Shown: positions 17,385 through 25,955 of the stretch, in pieces
Layout of the letters: each line of letters begins with the position of its first letter
Position numbering within the stretch: the stretch's first letter is position 1
Source of the DNA: Thiolapillus brandeum
GTDB lineage: Bacteria > Pseudomonadota > Gammaproteobacteria > Chromatiales > Chromatiaceae
Reading direction: 5' to 3'
Assembly (NCBI RefSeq): GCF_000828615.1
Contig: NZ_AP012273.1
Span: 2,356,001-2,420,000 of the forward strand
DNA: 64,000 bases
Translations under genes and position numbers: made by a program
Notes under the pieces: generated by a model
Told to the model about the DNA's origin: nothing
What the model saw: only the letters and a program-made list of their open reading frames with translations
Database searches by the model: none

Positions 17385-17545
17385 CAGGATGTTGAAAAAG
17401 TCCTTCCATGGGCTTTTTCAACTCGGAAAGACAAAAATGCGTTTTTGTCTTTCCTCCATTTTCAATGACTTATGGCCATTGAAAATGGCCGCACATCCTT
17501 GTGCGGCAATCAGGCTGCCGAAAAACGGTGTTTTTCAACAGCCTG
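17385..17545. mobile_element. MITE-2: 161-bp multi-hairpin miniature element, TTAG duplication
   Basis: Terminal inverted repeats CAGGATGTTGAAAAA (17385-17399) and TTTTTCAACAGCCTG (17531-17545) match at 14 of 15 positions. TTAG flanks both ends (17381-17384 and 17546-17549), a 4-bp target duplication fitting the YTAR target preference known for IS5-group elements. Inside, consecutive hairpins follow one another: GAAAAAG/CTTTTTC, AAAGACAAAAA/TTTTTGTCTTT, CCATTTTCAATG/CATTGAAAATGG, CCGCACA/TGTGCGG and GAAAAAC/GTTTTTC. It is non-coding and lies nine bases after the flavoprotein stop. Confidence 0.78.
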
Positions 17546-17579
17546 TTAGCACTGCGATTTCAATACAGGAGAAAAGAAT

Positions 17580-18539
17580 ATGACAGATCATGTGATCGTC
17601 ACCGGTGGTTCCGGCCTGCTGGGCGCTTCCGTCGTGCGCCTGCTGCTGGAAGAAGAGAATGTCAAACCCGTCGTGATGGATATCAATAGGGATCCCGCGC
17701 GCCTGGCCGATGTCATGGACAAGATCGAATACGTCCAGGGCGATGTCTCCGACCCCGAGCTGCTCAACTCGACCTTTGCCAGCTTCAAACCGAAAACCAT
17801 TTACCACATTGCCGCGGTGCTGGGCGATACCTGCGAAAACAAGCCCCACCTGGCTATCAAGGTGAACATCGATGGCTTTCTCAGTCTGCTCGAAGCGGCA
17901 CGGGACAACGGCATGGCGCAGGTACTGTTCTCCAGCTCCGGGACGACCTATGGCGTTGACCTGGAAGAGGGCGAAATGCTGACCGACAAAACCGTGCAGC
18001 GTCCGGCCTCGTTCTATGGCGTCACCAAGGTATTCGGTGAAAACGCCGGGCGCTACTTCAAGCTGAAATACGGACTGGACTACCGGGGTATTCATTACCC
18101 GGCCATTGCCGGCCCCGGTCTGCGCGATGCCGGTATGGTCACCTACGCTTCGGCCATTATTGAAAAATCGGTCAAGGGCGAACCCTATACCGTACCCGTC
18201 AGCCCCGATATCCGCCTCAGCCTTGCTTATGTCAAGGATTGCGCCCGCGCCATCATCCAGCTGGGCAAGGCGCCGGTTGAGAATATCAAAACCGTCAACT
18301 ATTTCATCAACGGCGTACAGAACCCCCTGCCAAGTTCCGGCGAAATGGTGGAAATGGTAAAGAAACGCATTCCCGGCGCGCAGATAGATTTTGATGTCAA
18401 CGAGGACTGGGATCGCCTGCTCAAATCCGCCTCACACCCGGTTGATGACAGCAGTTCGATAGCCGAATGGGGCTGGAAGCCGCAGTGTGATACCTATGAG
18501 AAACTGATCGACGCCTATATCGAAGATCTCAAGACCTGA
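17580..18539 (+). CDS. NAD-dependent epimerase/dehydratase (extended SDR)
   Basis: 319 residues, cytoplasmic. The Rossmann motif is GGSGLLGASVVR (residues 9-20). The catalytic set is Ser118-120 with Tyr146-x3-Lys150 (YGVTK). The sequence around the active site (YGLDYRGIHYPAIAGPG) resembles the threonine-dehydrogenase-like/UDP-hexose epimerase branch of extended SDRs; substrate unassigned. A good AGGAGA ribosome-binding site precedes the ATG. It is the first gene after MITE-2 and is followed by the DUF1254 and outer-membrane genes on the same strand, so it may head that sub-operon. Confidence 0.85.
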   Translation: MTDHVIVTGGSGLLGASVVRLLLEEENVKPVVMDINRDPARLADVMDKIEYVQGDVSDPELLNSTFASFKPKTIYHIAAVLGDTCENKPHLAIKVNIDGFLSLLEAARDNGMAQVLFSSSGTTYGVDLEEGEMLTDKTVQRPASFYGVTKVFGENAGRYFKLKYGLDYRGIHYPAIAGPGLRDAGMVTYASAIIEKSVKGEPYTVPVSPDIRLSLAYVKDCARAIIQLGKAPVENIKTVNYFINGVQNPLPSSGEMVEMVKKRIPGAQIDFDVNEDWDRLLKSASHPVDDSSSIAEWGWKPQCDTYEKLIDAYIEDLKT

Positions 18540-18599
18540 TTGAAAAGATGCAGAAGCCAGCCATTCCCGGCGCTAGTAGAAGCCATCTAGGAGAAAACC

Positions 18600-20003
18600 A
18601 TGCAAAAACTATTTTTCACAGCACTTGTCAGCCTGCTTGCCATGATGCAGGTTCATGCTTCTACCCCGCCAGACCAGGAAGAGCTGGATCGCATCGCCTT
18701 GCAATCCTACATCTATACCTATCCCATGGTGTTGATGGAAGTGACCAGAAGGCAGATGACCAATATGCCGGCGGGAAAAGTGGCCAGCCGTGGTCCCATG
18801 AACAGCTTTGTGCATATCAGAAGCTTCCCGGACGCCAGTTTCCGGGAGGTGGTGCGCCCGAATTTTGATACCCTGTATTCCACCGCCTGGGTGGATGTCA
18901 GCGACGAGCCCGTCATCCTGTCCGTGCCGGAAATCAAGGATCGTTTCTATATGCTGCCCATGTATGACATGTGGACAGACACCTTTGCCGTCATCGGCAC
19001 TTATGCCAACGGCACGGAACCCGGTGAATACGCACTCTGCACGCCAGAGTGGACAGGAAAGCTGCCGGATGGTGTACGGCGCATCAATGTCACCACCCCC
19101 GTCTTCTGGATTATTGGCCGCACCCAGACCAATGGCCCTGCCGACTATGCCTATATTCGAAAAATACAGGACGGCTTCAAACTGGCGCCCTTGTCGCATT
19201 ACGGCAAGGATTACGAGGCACCATTCAAGAAGGACCCGAACGTCGATGATAAAACCGCGCCGCTTCTTCAGGTGCAAAACATGGATACCCGCACATTCTT
19301 CAATACGGCAATGGCGCTCATGAAAAAGCATCCGCCTCACGATACCGATCAGGTCATGGTGGACAGAATGGCGCGCATCGGCCTGGTGGCCGACGGTTTC
19401 GAGTACGACAAGCTCCCGGAGCCAGTGAGAAAGGCACTGGAAAAAGCCAACGCCCAAAGCCACGAGGTGATGAAAAAGTATGTGCCCCGTCTTGGCTACA
19501 ATGCCAATGGCTGGCAGATGGTTACCAAGAGCATTGGCGTCTATGGCAACGACTATATGCAAAGAGCCACCACCGCGCTCATCGGCCTTGGCGCCAATCC
19601 TTATGACCAGGCCATATACCCACTGAACATCAGTGACAAGAACGGCAAGCCCCCCGTAGGGGAGAAAAAATATGTCATGCACTTCGCCAGGGAGGACATC
19701 CCGCCGGTCGATGCCTTCTGGTCCATCACCATGTACGACGCCGAAGGCTTTCCTGTCGCCAACGGCATCAACCGCTTTGCCATCGGCGACCGGGATGATC
19801 TGACATTCAACAAGGATGGTTCACTGGATATCTACATCCAGCACGAGTCTCCGGGCAAGGACAAGGAATCGAACTGGCTGCCCTCACCGGCCAGCGGTGA
19901 CATGGGAATCACCATGCGACTGTATGCACCGAAACAACGTGTTCTTGATGGTGACTGGGCACCTCCCTATCTGCAGGAACGCAACCCGGAGAATAAACAA
20001 TGA
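18600..20003 (+). CDS. Exported DUF1254/DUF1214 protein
   Basis: 467 residues with a signal peptide (MQKLFFTALVSLLAMMQVHA) and AGGAGAA before the ATG. The N-terminal DUF1254 domain carries YIYTYPMVLMEVTRRQM, NFDTLYSTAWVDVSDEP and DRFYMLPMYDMWTDTFAVIG. The C-terminal DUF1214 domain carries FWSITMYDAEGFPVANGINR and the closing NWLPSPASGDMGITMRLYAP. Such two-domain periplasmic proteins are widespread, but their function is not established. The stop overlaps the next start by 4 bases (ATGA), so it is co-translated with the outer-membrane protein gene. Confidence 0.88.
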   Translation: MQKLFFTALVSLLAMMQVHASTPPDQEELDRIALQSYIYTYPMVLMEVTRRQMTNMPAGKVASRGPMNSFVHIRSFPDASFREVVRPNFDTLYSTAWVDVSDEPVILSVPEIKDRFYMLPMYDMWTDTFAVIGTYANGTEPGEYALCTPEWTGKLPDGVRRINVTTPVFWIIGRTQTNGPADYAYIRKIQDGFKLAPLSHYGKDYEAPFKKDPNVDDKTAPLLQVQNMDTRTFFNTAMALMKKHPPHDTDQVMVDRMARIGLVADGFEYDKLPEPVRKALEKANAQSHEVMKKYVPRLGYNANGWQMVTKSIGVYGNDYMQRATTALIGLGANPYDQAIYPLNISDKNGKPPVGEKKYVMHFAREDIPPVDAFWSITMYDAEGFPVANGINRFAIGDRDDLTFNKDGSLDIYIQHESPGKDKESNWLPSPASGDMGITMRLYAPKQRVLDGDWAPPYLQERNPENKQ

Positions 20004-20848
20004 CGATGAAAAAGCTTTTGCTCTGCCTGGGCGTGACTGCCTCCTCACTCAGCTCTGCAAGCCTGCTGGCCGATGAGATGAGCAACGAAGCCATCGCCAA
20101 GGCATCACAAAATCCCATCACCATGATTTACAGCCTGCCGATCCAGAACAACACCTACTTTGATCTTGGCGACAGTGGCGAAACCAAAAACGTCGCCAAT
20201 TTCCAGCCGGTCGTTCCCATGGATCTCAATGAGGACTGGGACATCGTGTGGCGCATGATCATGCCCATCACCACCACCCCGGGGATTCCGGACAGCTTCA
20301 ACGGGGACGGTGAGGCCACCCACTTTTCAGGCGGTGCCACGGGGTTGGGAGATACCACCCTGTCGGCTTTCCTGGCGCCGAAGCAGGCGGGAGATCTGAT
20401 CTGGGGAGTGGGTGGGGCGCTATACATGCCCACGGCCACCGAGGATGTGCTGAAGACCAAACAGTGGGGGATGGGGCCATCCGTCGTGGGCCTGCGCATG
20501 GATGGCAACTGGACCTATGGTGCGCTCATCATGAATGTCTGGAGCTTTGGTGCGGACAAGCCCGGAGATAAAAAAATCGATTTTCTGCAGCTTCAGCCGT
20601 TCATCAACTACAATCTGGGGGATGGCTGGTTCCTGACATCGGTGCCGATCATAACCGCATTTTGGGATCAGGACAGTGACAACCGCTGGACGGTGCCACT
20701 GGGAGGTGGCTTTGGCAGAGGTTTCAAAATCGGCAACGTACCCGTCAGCGCGACGGCGCAGGCTTACTACAACGTGGTCAGCCCGGACGCCACCGGTGAA
20801 AAATGGACCTTACGGCTACAGATGCAGGTCTTCTTTCCCAGAAAATAA
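20000..20848 (+). CDS. Outer-membrane barrel protein, neuromedin-U-like/transporter family
   Basis: 282 residues with a signal peptide (KKLLLCLGVTASSLSSASLLA) and alternating hydrophobic strands. The segments NEDWDIVWRMIMPI, GLGDTTLSAFLAPK, IWGVGGALYMPTAT and GGGFGRGFKIGNVPVSATAQAYYNV are typical of proteins usually labelled neuromedin U or 'transporter' that resemble phenol-degradation MetA-like channels. It is probably a beta-barrel for passage of a small organic compound across the outer membrane. It sits between the DUF1254 gene (4-bp overlap) and another barrel gene, which supports an uptake role for this cluster. Confidence 0.75.
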   Translation: MTMKKLLLCLGVTASSLSSASLLADEMSNEAIAKASQNPITMIYSLPIQNNTYFDLGDSGETKNVANFQPVVPMDLNEDWDIVWRMIMPITTTPGIPDSFNGDGEATHFSGGATGLGDTTLSAFLAPKQAGDLIWGVGGALYMPTATEDVLKTKQWGMGPSVVGLRMDGNWTYGALIMNVWSFGADKPGDKKIDFLQLQPFINYNLGDGWFLTSVPIITAFWDQDSDNRWTVPLGGGFGRGFKIGNVPVSATAQAYYNVVSPDATGEKWTLRLQMQVFFPRK

Positions 20849-20907
20849 GCCAGCGGCTATCGGGGCTCTGACCTGTTGAAGCAATACGAGAATATGGAGT
20901 GCAACCA

Positions 20908-21675
20908 ATGATTGATCGAAAATACCCACTGTCCGGCCTGGCGATGTTGTTGGCCAGTGGATGCAGTCTGGCTCAAGCCGGGGATACGGGATGGGCTACG
21001 GAACTGGACATCTACATGCTGGGTGCCAACATCAAAGGAGATTCCAGCATGGGGCGGATTACGGGAGCGCCCGTCGATATAGATTTCGGTGACATTCTGG
21101 AAACGCTGAAAATGAGCTTCATGGGGCGCGTGGAAACCATGTACGACAACCGCTGGGGGTTCTGGCTGGATTATGCCTTCATGGATCTGGCAGACAAGAA
21201 AACCAACGCCCGTGGCGGCGTGGTCAAAGCCGGTTTGCGCCAGGGGGTGATGGAAGCCATGGGCGTCTATCGTCAACCCCTTACCCGGGGCCATGTCGAT
21301 TACTATGCCGGGATCCGCTGGTGGGACAATGATATCGACGCAACGGTCAATCCCGCCCTATTACCGGGTTCCCGGGAAGCCAGCATCAGTGAAGACTGGG
21401 TGGATCCCCTGGTGGGCGCACGCTGGACGCATGTGTTCAACAAGCGCTGGTCCATGACCCTGCGGGGAGATGTGGGTGGATTCGGCATTGCCTCGGATAT
21501 AACCTGGGCGGCGGCCATTGGCGCGCGCTACCGGATCAACGACAGCCTGGACCTGGATATGCAATACAAGGGCACCTGGGTGGACTACAGCAATGACAAA
21601 AAGGGAAAGCCCGAATATTTTCAGTATGACACCGTTACCCACGGGCCATTGCTGGGGCTGGTGTTCCGGTTTTGA
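20908..21675 (+). CDS. Outer-membrane beta-barrel protein, unknown role
   Basis: 255 residues starting at the ATG at 20908, with GGAG eight bases upstream. It has a signal region (LSGLAMLLASGCSLAQAG), repeated amphipathic strands (RWGFWLDYAFMDLADK, YYAGIRWWDNDID, RWSMTLRGDVGGFG) and a final Phe (LLGLVFRF), the usual C-terminal signature for outer-membrane insertion. Overall layout matches small OmpA/OmpW-like barrels. It is the last gene of the cluster and a hairpin follows it. Specific function unknown. Confidence 0.75.
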   Translation: MIDRKYPLSGLAMLLASGCSLAQAGDTGWATELDIYMLGANIKGDSSMGRITGAPVDIDFGDILETLKMSFMGRVETMYDNRWGFWLDYAFMDLADKKTNARGGVVKAGLRQGVMEAMGVYRQPLTRGHVDYYAGIRWWDNDIDATVNPALLPGSREASISEDWVDPLVGARWTHVFNKRWSMTLRGDVGGFGIASDITWAAAIGARYRINDSLDLDMQYKGTWVDYSNDKKGKPEYFQYDTVTHGPLLGLVFRF

Positions 21676-21699
21676 TAAATACTGATTCCAAGCAAATAG

Positions 21700-21727
21700 G
21701 GGACAGACCACGTTTTTTGTCTGTCCC
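21700..21727. terminator. Hairpin GGGACAGAC/GTCTGTCCC, terminator or REP-like
   Basis: Perfect 9-base arms (21700-21708 and 21719-21727), followed on the plus strand by TTATTTATT, 25 bases after the last gene of the cluster. It would serve as an intrinsic terminator. The sequence GGGGACAGACCACG also resembles short REP units that occur in many proteobacterial genomes, so it may be a domesticated repeat. Confidence 0.5.
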
Positions 21728-21993
21728 TTATTTATTCCAGCGCCATCTGAAATTGCCAGACTAGGAAATTCAGGTATCAAACCGTACAACCCCATTCCTG
21801 CGAATCCCAGTCGGTGCCAGGCATGCCTACCCATACCCGTCACTCCCATTCTATTATCAATAAGCCTTTTTTATCTTTTATATTCAATAGCTTATTTTTC
21901 TGCCAATCGGTAATACCATGAAAAATACCATGCTCAGAAAATCCTTCAAAATGCTCGAAAAAAATTGCCGATTGAACGCTGATACACAGCACC
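21728..21993. other. AT-rich spacer at border of accessory island
   Basis: Non-coding stretch between the hairpin and the antitoxin fragment. From about 21,850 it is strongly AT-rich, unlike the GC-rich DNA to the left, and marks the left edge of the accessory island. I see no gene or repeat in it. Confidence 0.4.
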
Positions 21994-22243
21994 TCAGGCC
22001 ACCTTCCGGGCTTTGACTTCCAGGTGAATGCCTTCCTGCTCCTGCAGGTATTGGATCACCGCGAACAGGTTGCTCGCCTGGGGATTACCTTTTGGCCCGA
22101 ACATACGCATGAGACTCTTGCTCGGTTTATCGAAGACCCGTGACAATCCCTCGAACCCGATCGTCGCATTGATATAGTCGTGCAGCACTGCTTTGCCGGT
22201 ATCGACGTCACCGGCGAGCAGGCATTCGACCCCTTCTTGTAAC
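21994..22243 (-). pseudogene. HTH antitoxin-like gene, 5' end removed by IS66 element
   Basis: The open frame runs from the IS66 border at 22243 to the stop at 21994 and reads EGVECLLAGDVDTGKAVL, then YINATIGFEGLSRVF, KSLMRMFGPKGNPQASN and VIQYLQEQEGIHLEVKARK. This is the C-terminal half of a helix-turn-helix regulator of the addiction-module antidote type that pairs with RelE/HigB-like toxins. The N-terminal part and any toxin gene are missing. An ATG at 22188 exists inside the frame but would make only 64 residues. Such antitoxins are frequent in integron cassettes. Confidence 0.7.
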
Positions 22244-22325
22244 GTAACCGTTCAAACTACACCGTTCTTCCCAAGCAGCCTCTTGCGCCATAACCTGCCC
22301 CTGCATTTACCAACAGGAGCAGATC

Positions 22326-22625
22326 ATGAACAAGCGACGCAGCAAGAATGAGTGGCAACGGTTGATCGAGGAGCAGGCAGCCAGCGGCCTGACCCGGAAG
22401 GCCTTCTGTGAACAAGCCGGTATCGCGGTGGCGACCTTTGGCTATTGGAAGCGCAAGCTCCGGGCCGAAGGAGATAAGGCGGGTCTCGACAAGGTGGCGA
22501 GTACACGGCGTGTGTCGCTGGACGACTGGATCGAGCTCTCGCCGCCGGTGACGGAGCCAGCGCCCGGGTGGCACATCGAACTCGATCTCGGCAACGGGCT
22601 CTGCCTGCGCCTGCACCAGGGATAG
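22326..22625 (+). CDS. tnpA: IS66 accessory protein TnpA
   Basis: 99 residues. The N-terminal WQRLIEEQAASGLTRKAFCE and QAGIAVATFGYWKRKLR form the helix-turn-helix typical of IS66 TnpA, which helps transposition by DNA binding. It is the first gene of the element, three bases before tnpB. Confidence 0.88.
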   Translation: MNKRRSKNEWQRLIEEQAASGLTRKAFCEQAGIAVATFGYWKRKLRAEGDKAGLDKVASTRRVSLDDWIELSPPVTEPAPGWHIELDLGNGLCLRLHQG

Positions 22626-22627
22626 CC

Positions 22628-22987
22628 ATGCTGTTGCCCGAGTCCGGTGTCCGGCTGTGGCTGTATGCACCACCGACGGACATGCGCAAGTCCTTCGATG
22701 GGCTCTCGGCCCTGGTACGGCAGAAGCTGGCCGAGGATCCGACCAGTGGCCCGCTGTTTGTCTTTATCAACCGCAAGCGCACCCAGCTGAAGGTGCTCTA
22801 CTTCGAACAGGGCGGTTACTGCCTGTGGAGCAAGCGCCTGGAGCAAGGGCGCTTCCACTTCAATGCCCAGGGTGGCGACAAACAGGCGCTGAGCTGGACG
22901 GATCTGAAGCTGATTATCGAGGGTATCGATCTGCGGTCCGTGCGCCGCTTCAAGCGTTATCGATGTGGCCGAAAAGGGCGTGTCTAG
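22628..22987 (+). CDS. tnpB: IS66 accessory protein TnpB (Orf2)
   Basis: 119 residues from the ATG at 22628. YAPPTDMRKSFDGLSALV, FVFINRKRTQLKVLYFEQGG and the end SVRRFKRYR are the hallmarks of the IS66 Orf2-like family. It is needed with TnpA and TnpC for transposition of IS66-type elements; its biochemical role is unclear. Confidence 0.92.
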   Translation: MLLPESGVRLWLYAPPTDMRKSFDGLSALVRQKLAEDPTSGPLFVFINRKRTQLKVLYFEQGGYCLWSKRLEQGRFHFNAQGGDKQALSWTDLKLIIEGIDLRSVRRFKRYRCGRKGRV

Positions 22988-23001
22988 GTATAATATGCGT
23001 C

Positions 23002-24558
23002 ATGCAGGTAACGGATTGCACAGCAAAAAACACCACTTCCACCGAAGCCGATCCTGCTGCTGTGATCCGCGCCCTTCAAGCTGAAGTCGCTTCCCTCCAA
23101 CAGCAACTCGACTGGTTCAAAAGACAACTCTTTGGGCGCAAGTCCGAGAAGCGCATTATCGACAACCCGGACCAGCTCGATCTGGGCGCCCTGCTGGGTG
23201 ATACCCCAGCTCCCACCGAGCCGGAACCCACTGAAGAGATCACCTATCGCCGTCGCAAGCGTAAGCAGCGGAACGCAGACGATGTCACCGACAGCGGCCT
23301 GCGCTTCGGCCCGGACGTACCCATTGAAGTCATCGGGCTCTCTGCGCCGCAACTCAATGGCCCGGAGGCCGATCAGTACGAGGTCATCGACACCAAGATC
23401 AGCCGCCGTCTGGCCCAGCGTCCCGGCAGCTACGTGGTGCTGGAGTACCGCCGCCCGGTGCTGCGGCACAAGCCCGGCCGCCACCTGATGGAAGTCCCGG
23501 CCCCCTCGGCGGTGTTCGAGGGCAGCCTGGCGGACGTCAGCCTGCTGGCCGGCATCCTGGTGGACAAGTTCTGTTATCACCTGCCGTTGTATCGCCAGCA
23601 CCAGCGCCTCAAGGATGCCGGGATCACCCTGAGCCGGTCCACCCTGACGAACTATGTGCAGCGCAGCATCGAACTGCTGGAACCTATCGTCGATGCCCAA
23701 TGGCGGCACATCCTGCAAAGCCGGGTGCTGGCCATGGACGAAACACCAATAAAAGCGGGGCGCAAGAAGAAAGGCCAGATGCAATCGACCTGGTACTGGC
23801 CGATCTATGGCGAGGACGACGAGCTCTGCTTCACCTGGTCGAGCAGTCGCGGCAGCGCGCACATCGAACAACAGCTCAAGAGCTTCGCCGGCGTGCTGCT
23901 CAGCGACGGCTATGCCGCCTATGACCGCTATGCAAAGAACAAGCCACAGATCACCCAGGCTCAATGCTGGGCGCATACCCGGCGCTACTTCGAGCGGGCG
24001 CAAAAGAGCGATCCACTCGCCCAGGAGGCCCTGACCCTGATCGGCGGTCTTTACCGGGTGGAGCAACAGATCCGGGAAAAAGGACTCGAAGGCCAGAAGA
24101 AACTGGACTACCGCAGCCGCCATGCCCTGCCGATCTTCGAGGCCTTCTTCGCCTGGTGCCACCAGCAGCGCCAGCGCATGGACCTGGTCAACACCGATCC
24201 CCTGGCCAAGGCTCTGGTGTACGCCGACAACCACCGGGAACAGCAGAAGATCTATCTCGGTGACCCGGAGGTGCCCATCGACACCAACCACCTGGAGCGG
24301 GCCCTGCGGGTGATCCCCATGGGACGCAAGAACTGGCCGTTCTGCTGGAGCGAGGTGGGGGCGAAGCACGTGGGCATCATCCAGAGCCTGCTCACCACTT
24401 GCCGGCTGCACAACGTGGATCCTTATACCTATCTGGTCGATGTGCTGCAGCGGGTAGCTCTGCATCCGGCCCGCGATGTCGAGGAACTGACGCCGCGTTG
24501 CTGGAAGGAACACTTCGCCGCCAACCCCCTGCGCTCGGATCTTGAGCACGTCCATTGA
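23002..24558 (+). CDS. tnpC: IS66 transposase TnpC (DDE)
   Basis: 518 residues from the ATG at 23002, which begins a leucine-zipper-like N-terminus (IRALQAEVASLQQQLDWFK) and the conserved LFGRKSEK motif. DDE catalytic residues are Asp246 (LAMDETPIKAG), Asp302 (LLSDGYAAYDRY) and the Glu of TNHLERALRVIPMGRKNW. The C-terminal region is the IS66 C domain. The frame is intact, so the element may be active. Confidence 0.93.
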   Translation: MQVTDCTAKNTTSTEADPAAVIRALQAEVASLQQQLDWFKRQLFGRKSEKRIIDNPDQLDLGALLGDTPAPTEPEPTEEITYRRRKRKQRNADDVTDSGLRFGPDVPIEVIGLSAPQLNGPEADQYEVIDTKISRRLAQRPGSYVVLEYRRPVLRHKPGRHLMEVPAPSAVFEGSLADVSLLAGILVDKFCYHLPLYRQHQRLKDAGITLSRSTLTNYVQRSIELLEPIVDAQWRHILQSRVLAMDETPIKAGRKKKGQMQSTWYWPIYGEDDELCFTWSSSRGSAHIEQQLKSFAGVLLSDGYAAYDRYAKNKPQITQAQCWAHTRRYFERAQKSDPLAQEALTLIGGLYRVEQQIREKGLEGQKKLDYRSRHALPIFEAFFAWCHQQRQRMDLVNTDPLAKALVYADNHREQQKIYLGDPEVPIDTNHLERALRVIPMGRKNWPFCWSEVGAKHVGIIQSLLTTCRLHNVDPYTYLVDVLQRVALHPARDVEELTPRCWKEHFAANPLRSDLEHVH

Positions 24559-24871
24559 TATCGACGGCCTGAGCTTCGAGGAGCTGCTGGAGCTCAACCA
24601 GCGCGTGGTGGCGCGCCTGAAGATGCTCGAACCGATGCAGGCCCACATCGAGATGATGGCCTTCAACATCGGCCAGCGGGTCAGCTTCGAGCACGGCGGC
24701 GGTCGCCTGATGGGGACTCTGGTCAAATACAACCGCAAGACCGTCACCGTGGTCACTGACAACGGCCAGCGATGGAATATCCCGCCTCACCTGCTGGCGC
24801 CGGTGAAGGATGCCGGCACCGCTGAGCCGCAACAGCCGCCGACCGGCAAGAAGAAAAAGCGACTCAGATAA
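24542..24871 (+). CDS. Small ORF at 3' end of IS66 element
   Basis: 109 residues. A TTG start at 24542 overlaps the end of tnpC. It has a heptad-like N-terminus (FEELLELNQRVVARLKMLE) and a basic C-terminus (GKKKKRLR), with NRKTVTVVTDNGQRWNIPP between. I do not know a function. Similar small ORFs downstream of tnpC occur in some IS66-family members. It could also be read only as a tnpC-coupled accessory. Confidence 0.55.
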   Translation: MSTSIDIDGLSFEELLELNQRVVARLKMLEPMQAHIEMMAFNIGQRVSFEHGGGRLMGTLVKYNRKTVTVVTDNGQRWNIPPHLLAPVKDAGTAEPQQPPTGKKKKRLR

Positions 24872-24910
24872 TCCAGGTTGGCGCAATAGCGGTCTGGAAT
24901 GGACGGTTAC

Positions 24911-25955
24911 GTTGATCCATGCCTTGCTCAAGTATGATTTCCTGGTGCTCTTTCCCGTCAATCCCCAGACCTTGTGCCGCTATCGCCGGGCGCTGACCCC
25001 CAGCCGGGCCAAGGATGATCCTTCCGATGCCCGTTTGTTGCTGGATCTTGTCTTCCGCCATCCGGATCAGTTCCTGCCCTGGCAACCACAAAGTGCGCAG
25101 ATGCGCACCTTGGCACAGTTGGTGGAGCATCGCCGCACCCTGGTGGCGGATCGGGTGCGCACCACCAATCGCCTGACAGCCTGCCTGAAGCTGTATTTCC
25201 CTCAAGCCCTTGATTGGTTTGAGGATAAGGCCACCCTGGTGTTCTGCGAGTTCCTGGAAAAATGGCCGACCTTACAAGCCGCGAAACGGGCTAGGAAAGG
25301 TACTTTGGAGCGCTTTTTCCATGAACACAACAGCCGCTATGCTGAGGTGATTGAGAAACGCATTCAGGCAATCAAATCAGCAATTCCATTGACCACGGAT
25401 CCGGGGGTCATCGAACCCAATCAGTGGATGGTGGTGGCCCTGGTGCACCAGCTGGCTTTGCTGCTGGGGCATATCGACCATTTCGATGAGAAGATTGCTG
25501 CATGCTTCGATGATTTCAAAGATGCCGATCTGTTTCGCAATTTGCCGGGCGCCGGAAAACAACTGGCACCACGCCTGCTGGTGGCCTTTGGTGAGGATCG
25601 CTCACGCTTTGCTTCTGCACAGGCCTTGTGCTGCTACGCGGGCATTGCCCCGGTTACCGAACGTTCGGGTAACAAGTCCTGGGTCCACTGGCGCTACAGT
25701 TGCCCCAAATTCCTGCGGCAATCATTTATTGAATGGACCAACCAGACCGTGCGCTTTTCTTTCTGGGCGCGGGCCTTTTACAAGGCCCAGCGCGAGAAGG
25801 GCAAGACCCATCAGATGGCCATTCGGGCGCTGGCCTTCAAGTGGATACGCATCCTCTGGCGCTGCTGGCAGGATCGCAAACCCTACGATGAGGCCACCTA
25901 CCTGATGGCCCTACAGAAACAGGGTTCTCCGCTTGTTAAAGAGCTGGCGAGTTAG
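24911..25955 (+). pseudogene. IS110-family transposase, 5' end lost at IS66 border
   Basis: The coding sequence enters directly from the IS66 end (LIHALLKYDFLVLFPVNPQ, then SRAKDDPSDARLLLDL) and runs to a stop at 25955. The N-terminal RuvC-like part with the first catalytic acidic residues is missing. The C-terminal transposase_20 domain is present (LPGAGKQLAPRLLVAFGEDR; CCYAGIAPVTERSGNK with the conserved Ser; CPKFLRQSF). It cannot be functional as it stands. Its 3' end meets the broken attC of the methyltransferase cassette, and its stop codon overlaps the methyltransferase stop on the other strand. Confidence 0.85.

Larger units (their letters stand above)
22244..24910 (+). mobile_element. 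Complete IS66-family insertion sequence
   Basis: 2667 bp. The ends are related inverted repeats: left GTAACCGTTCA, right end reversed GTAACCGTCCA, with ACCG again ten bases in. It carries tnpA, tnpB, tnpC and a fourth small ORF, all on the plus strand. IS66 elements normally leave an 8-bp target duplication. Here the flanks are CTTGTAAC (left) and GTTGATCC (right), which differ, and they belong to two unrelated broken genes. This suggests a deletion or recombination beside the element after insertion. Confidence 0.85.

Noticed and set aside
17385..17545. Structured ncRNA or simple terminator
   Set aside because: Terminal inverted repeats plus a TTAG duplication identify a transposed element; hairpins may still act in RNA.
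21361..21849. 162-codon minus-strand ORF at the edge of the barrel gene
   Set aside because: Mostly antisense to the outer-membrane protein gene and runs through the hairpin; no family features.
22984..24762. 592-codon open frame antisense to IS66 tnpC
   Set aside because: Shadow of the transposase; no recognisable motifs.
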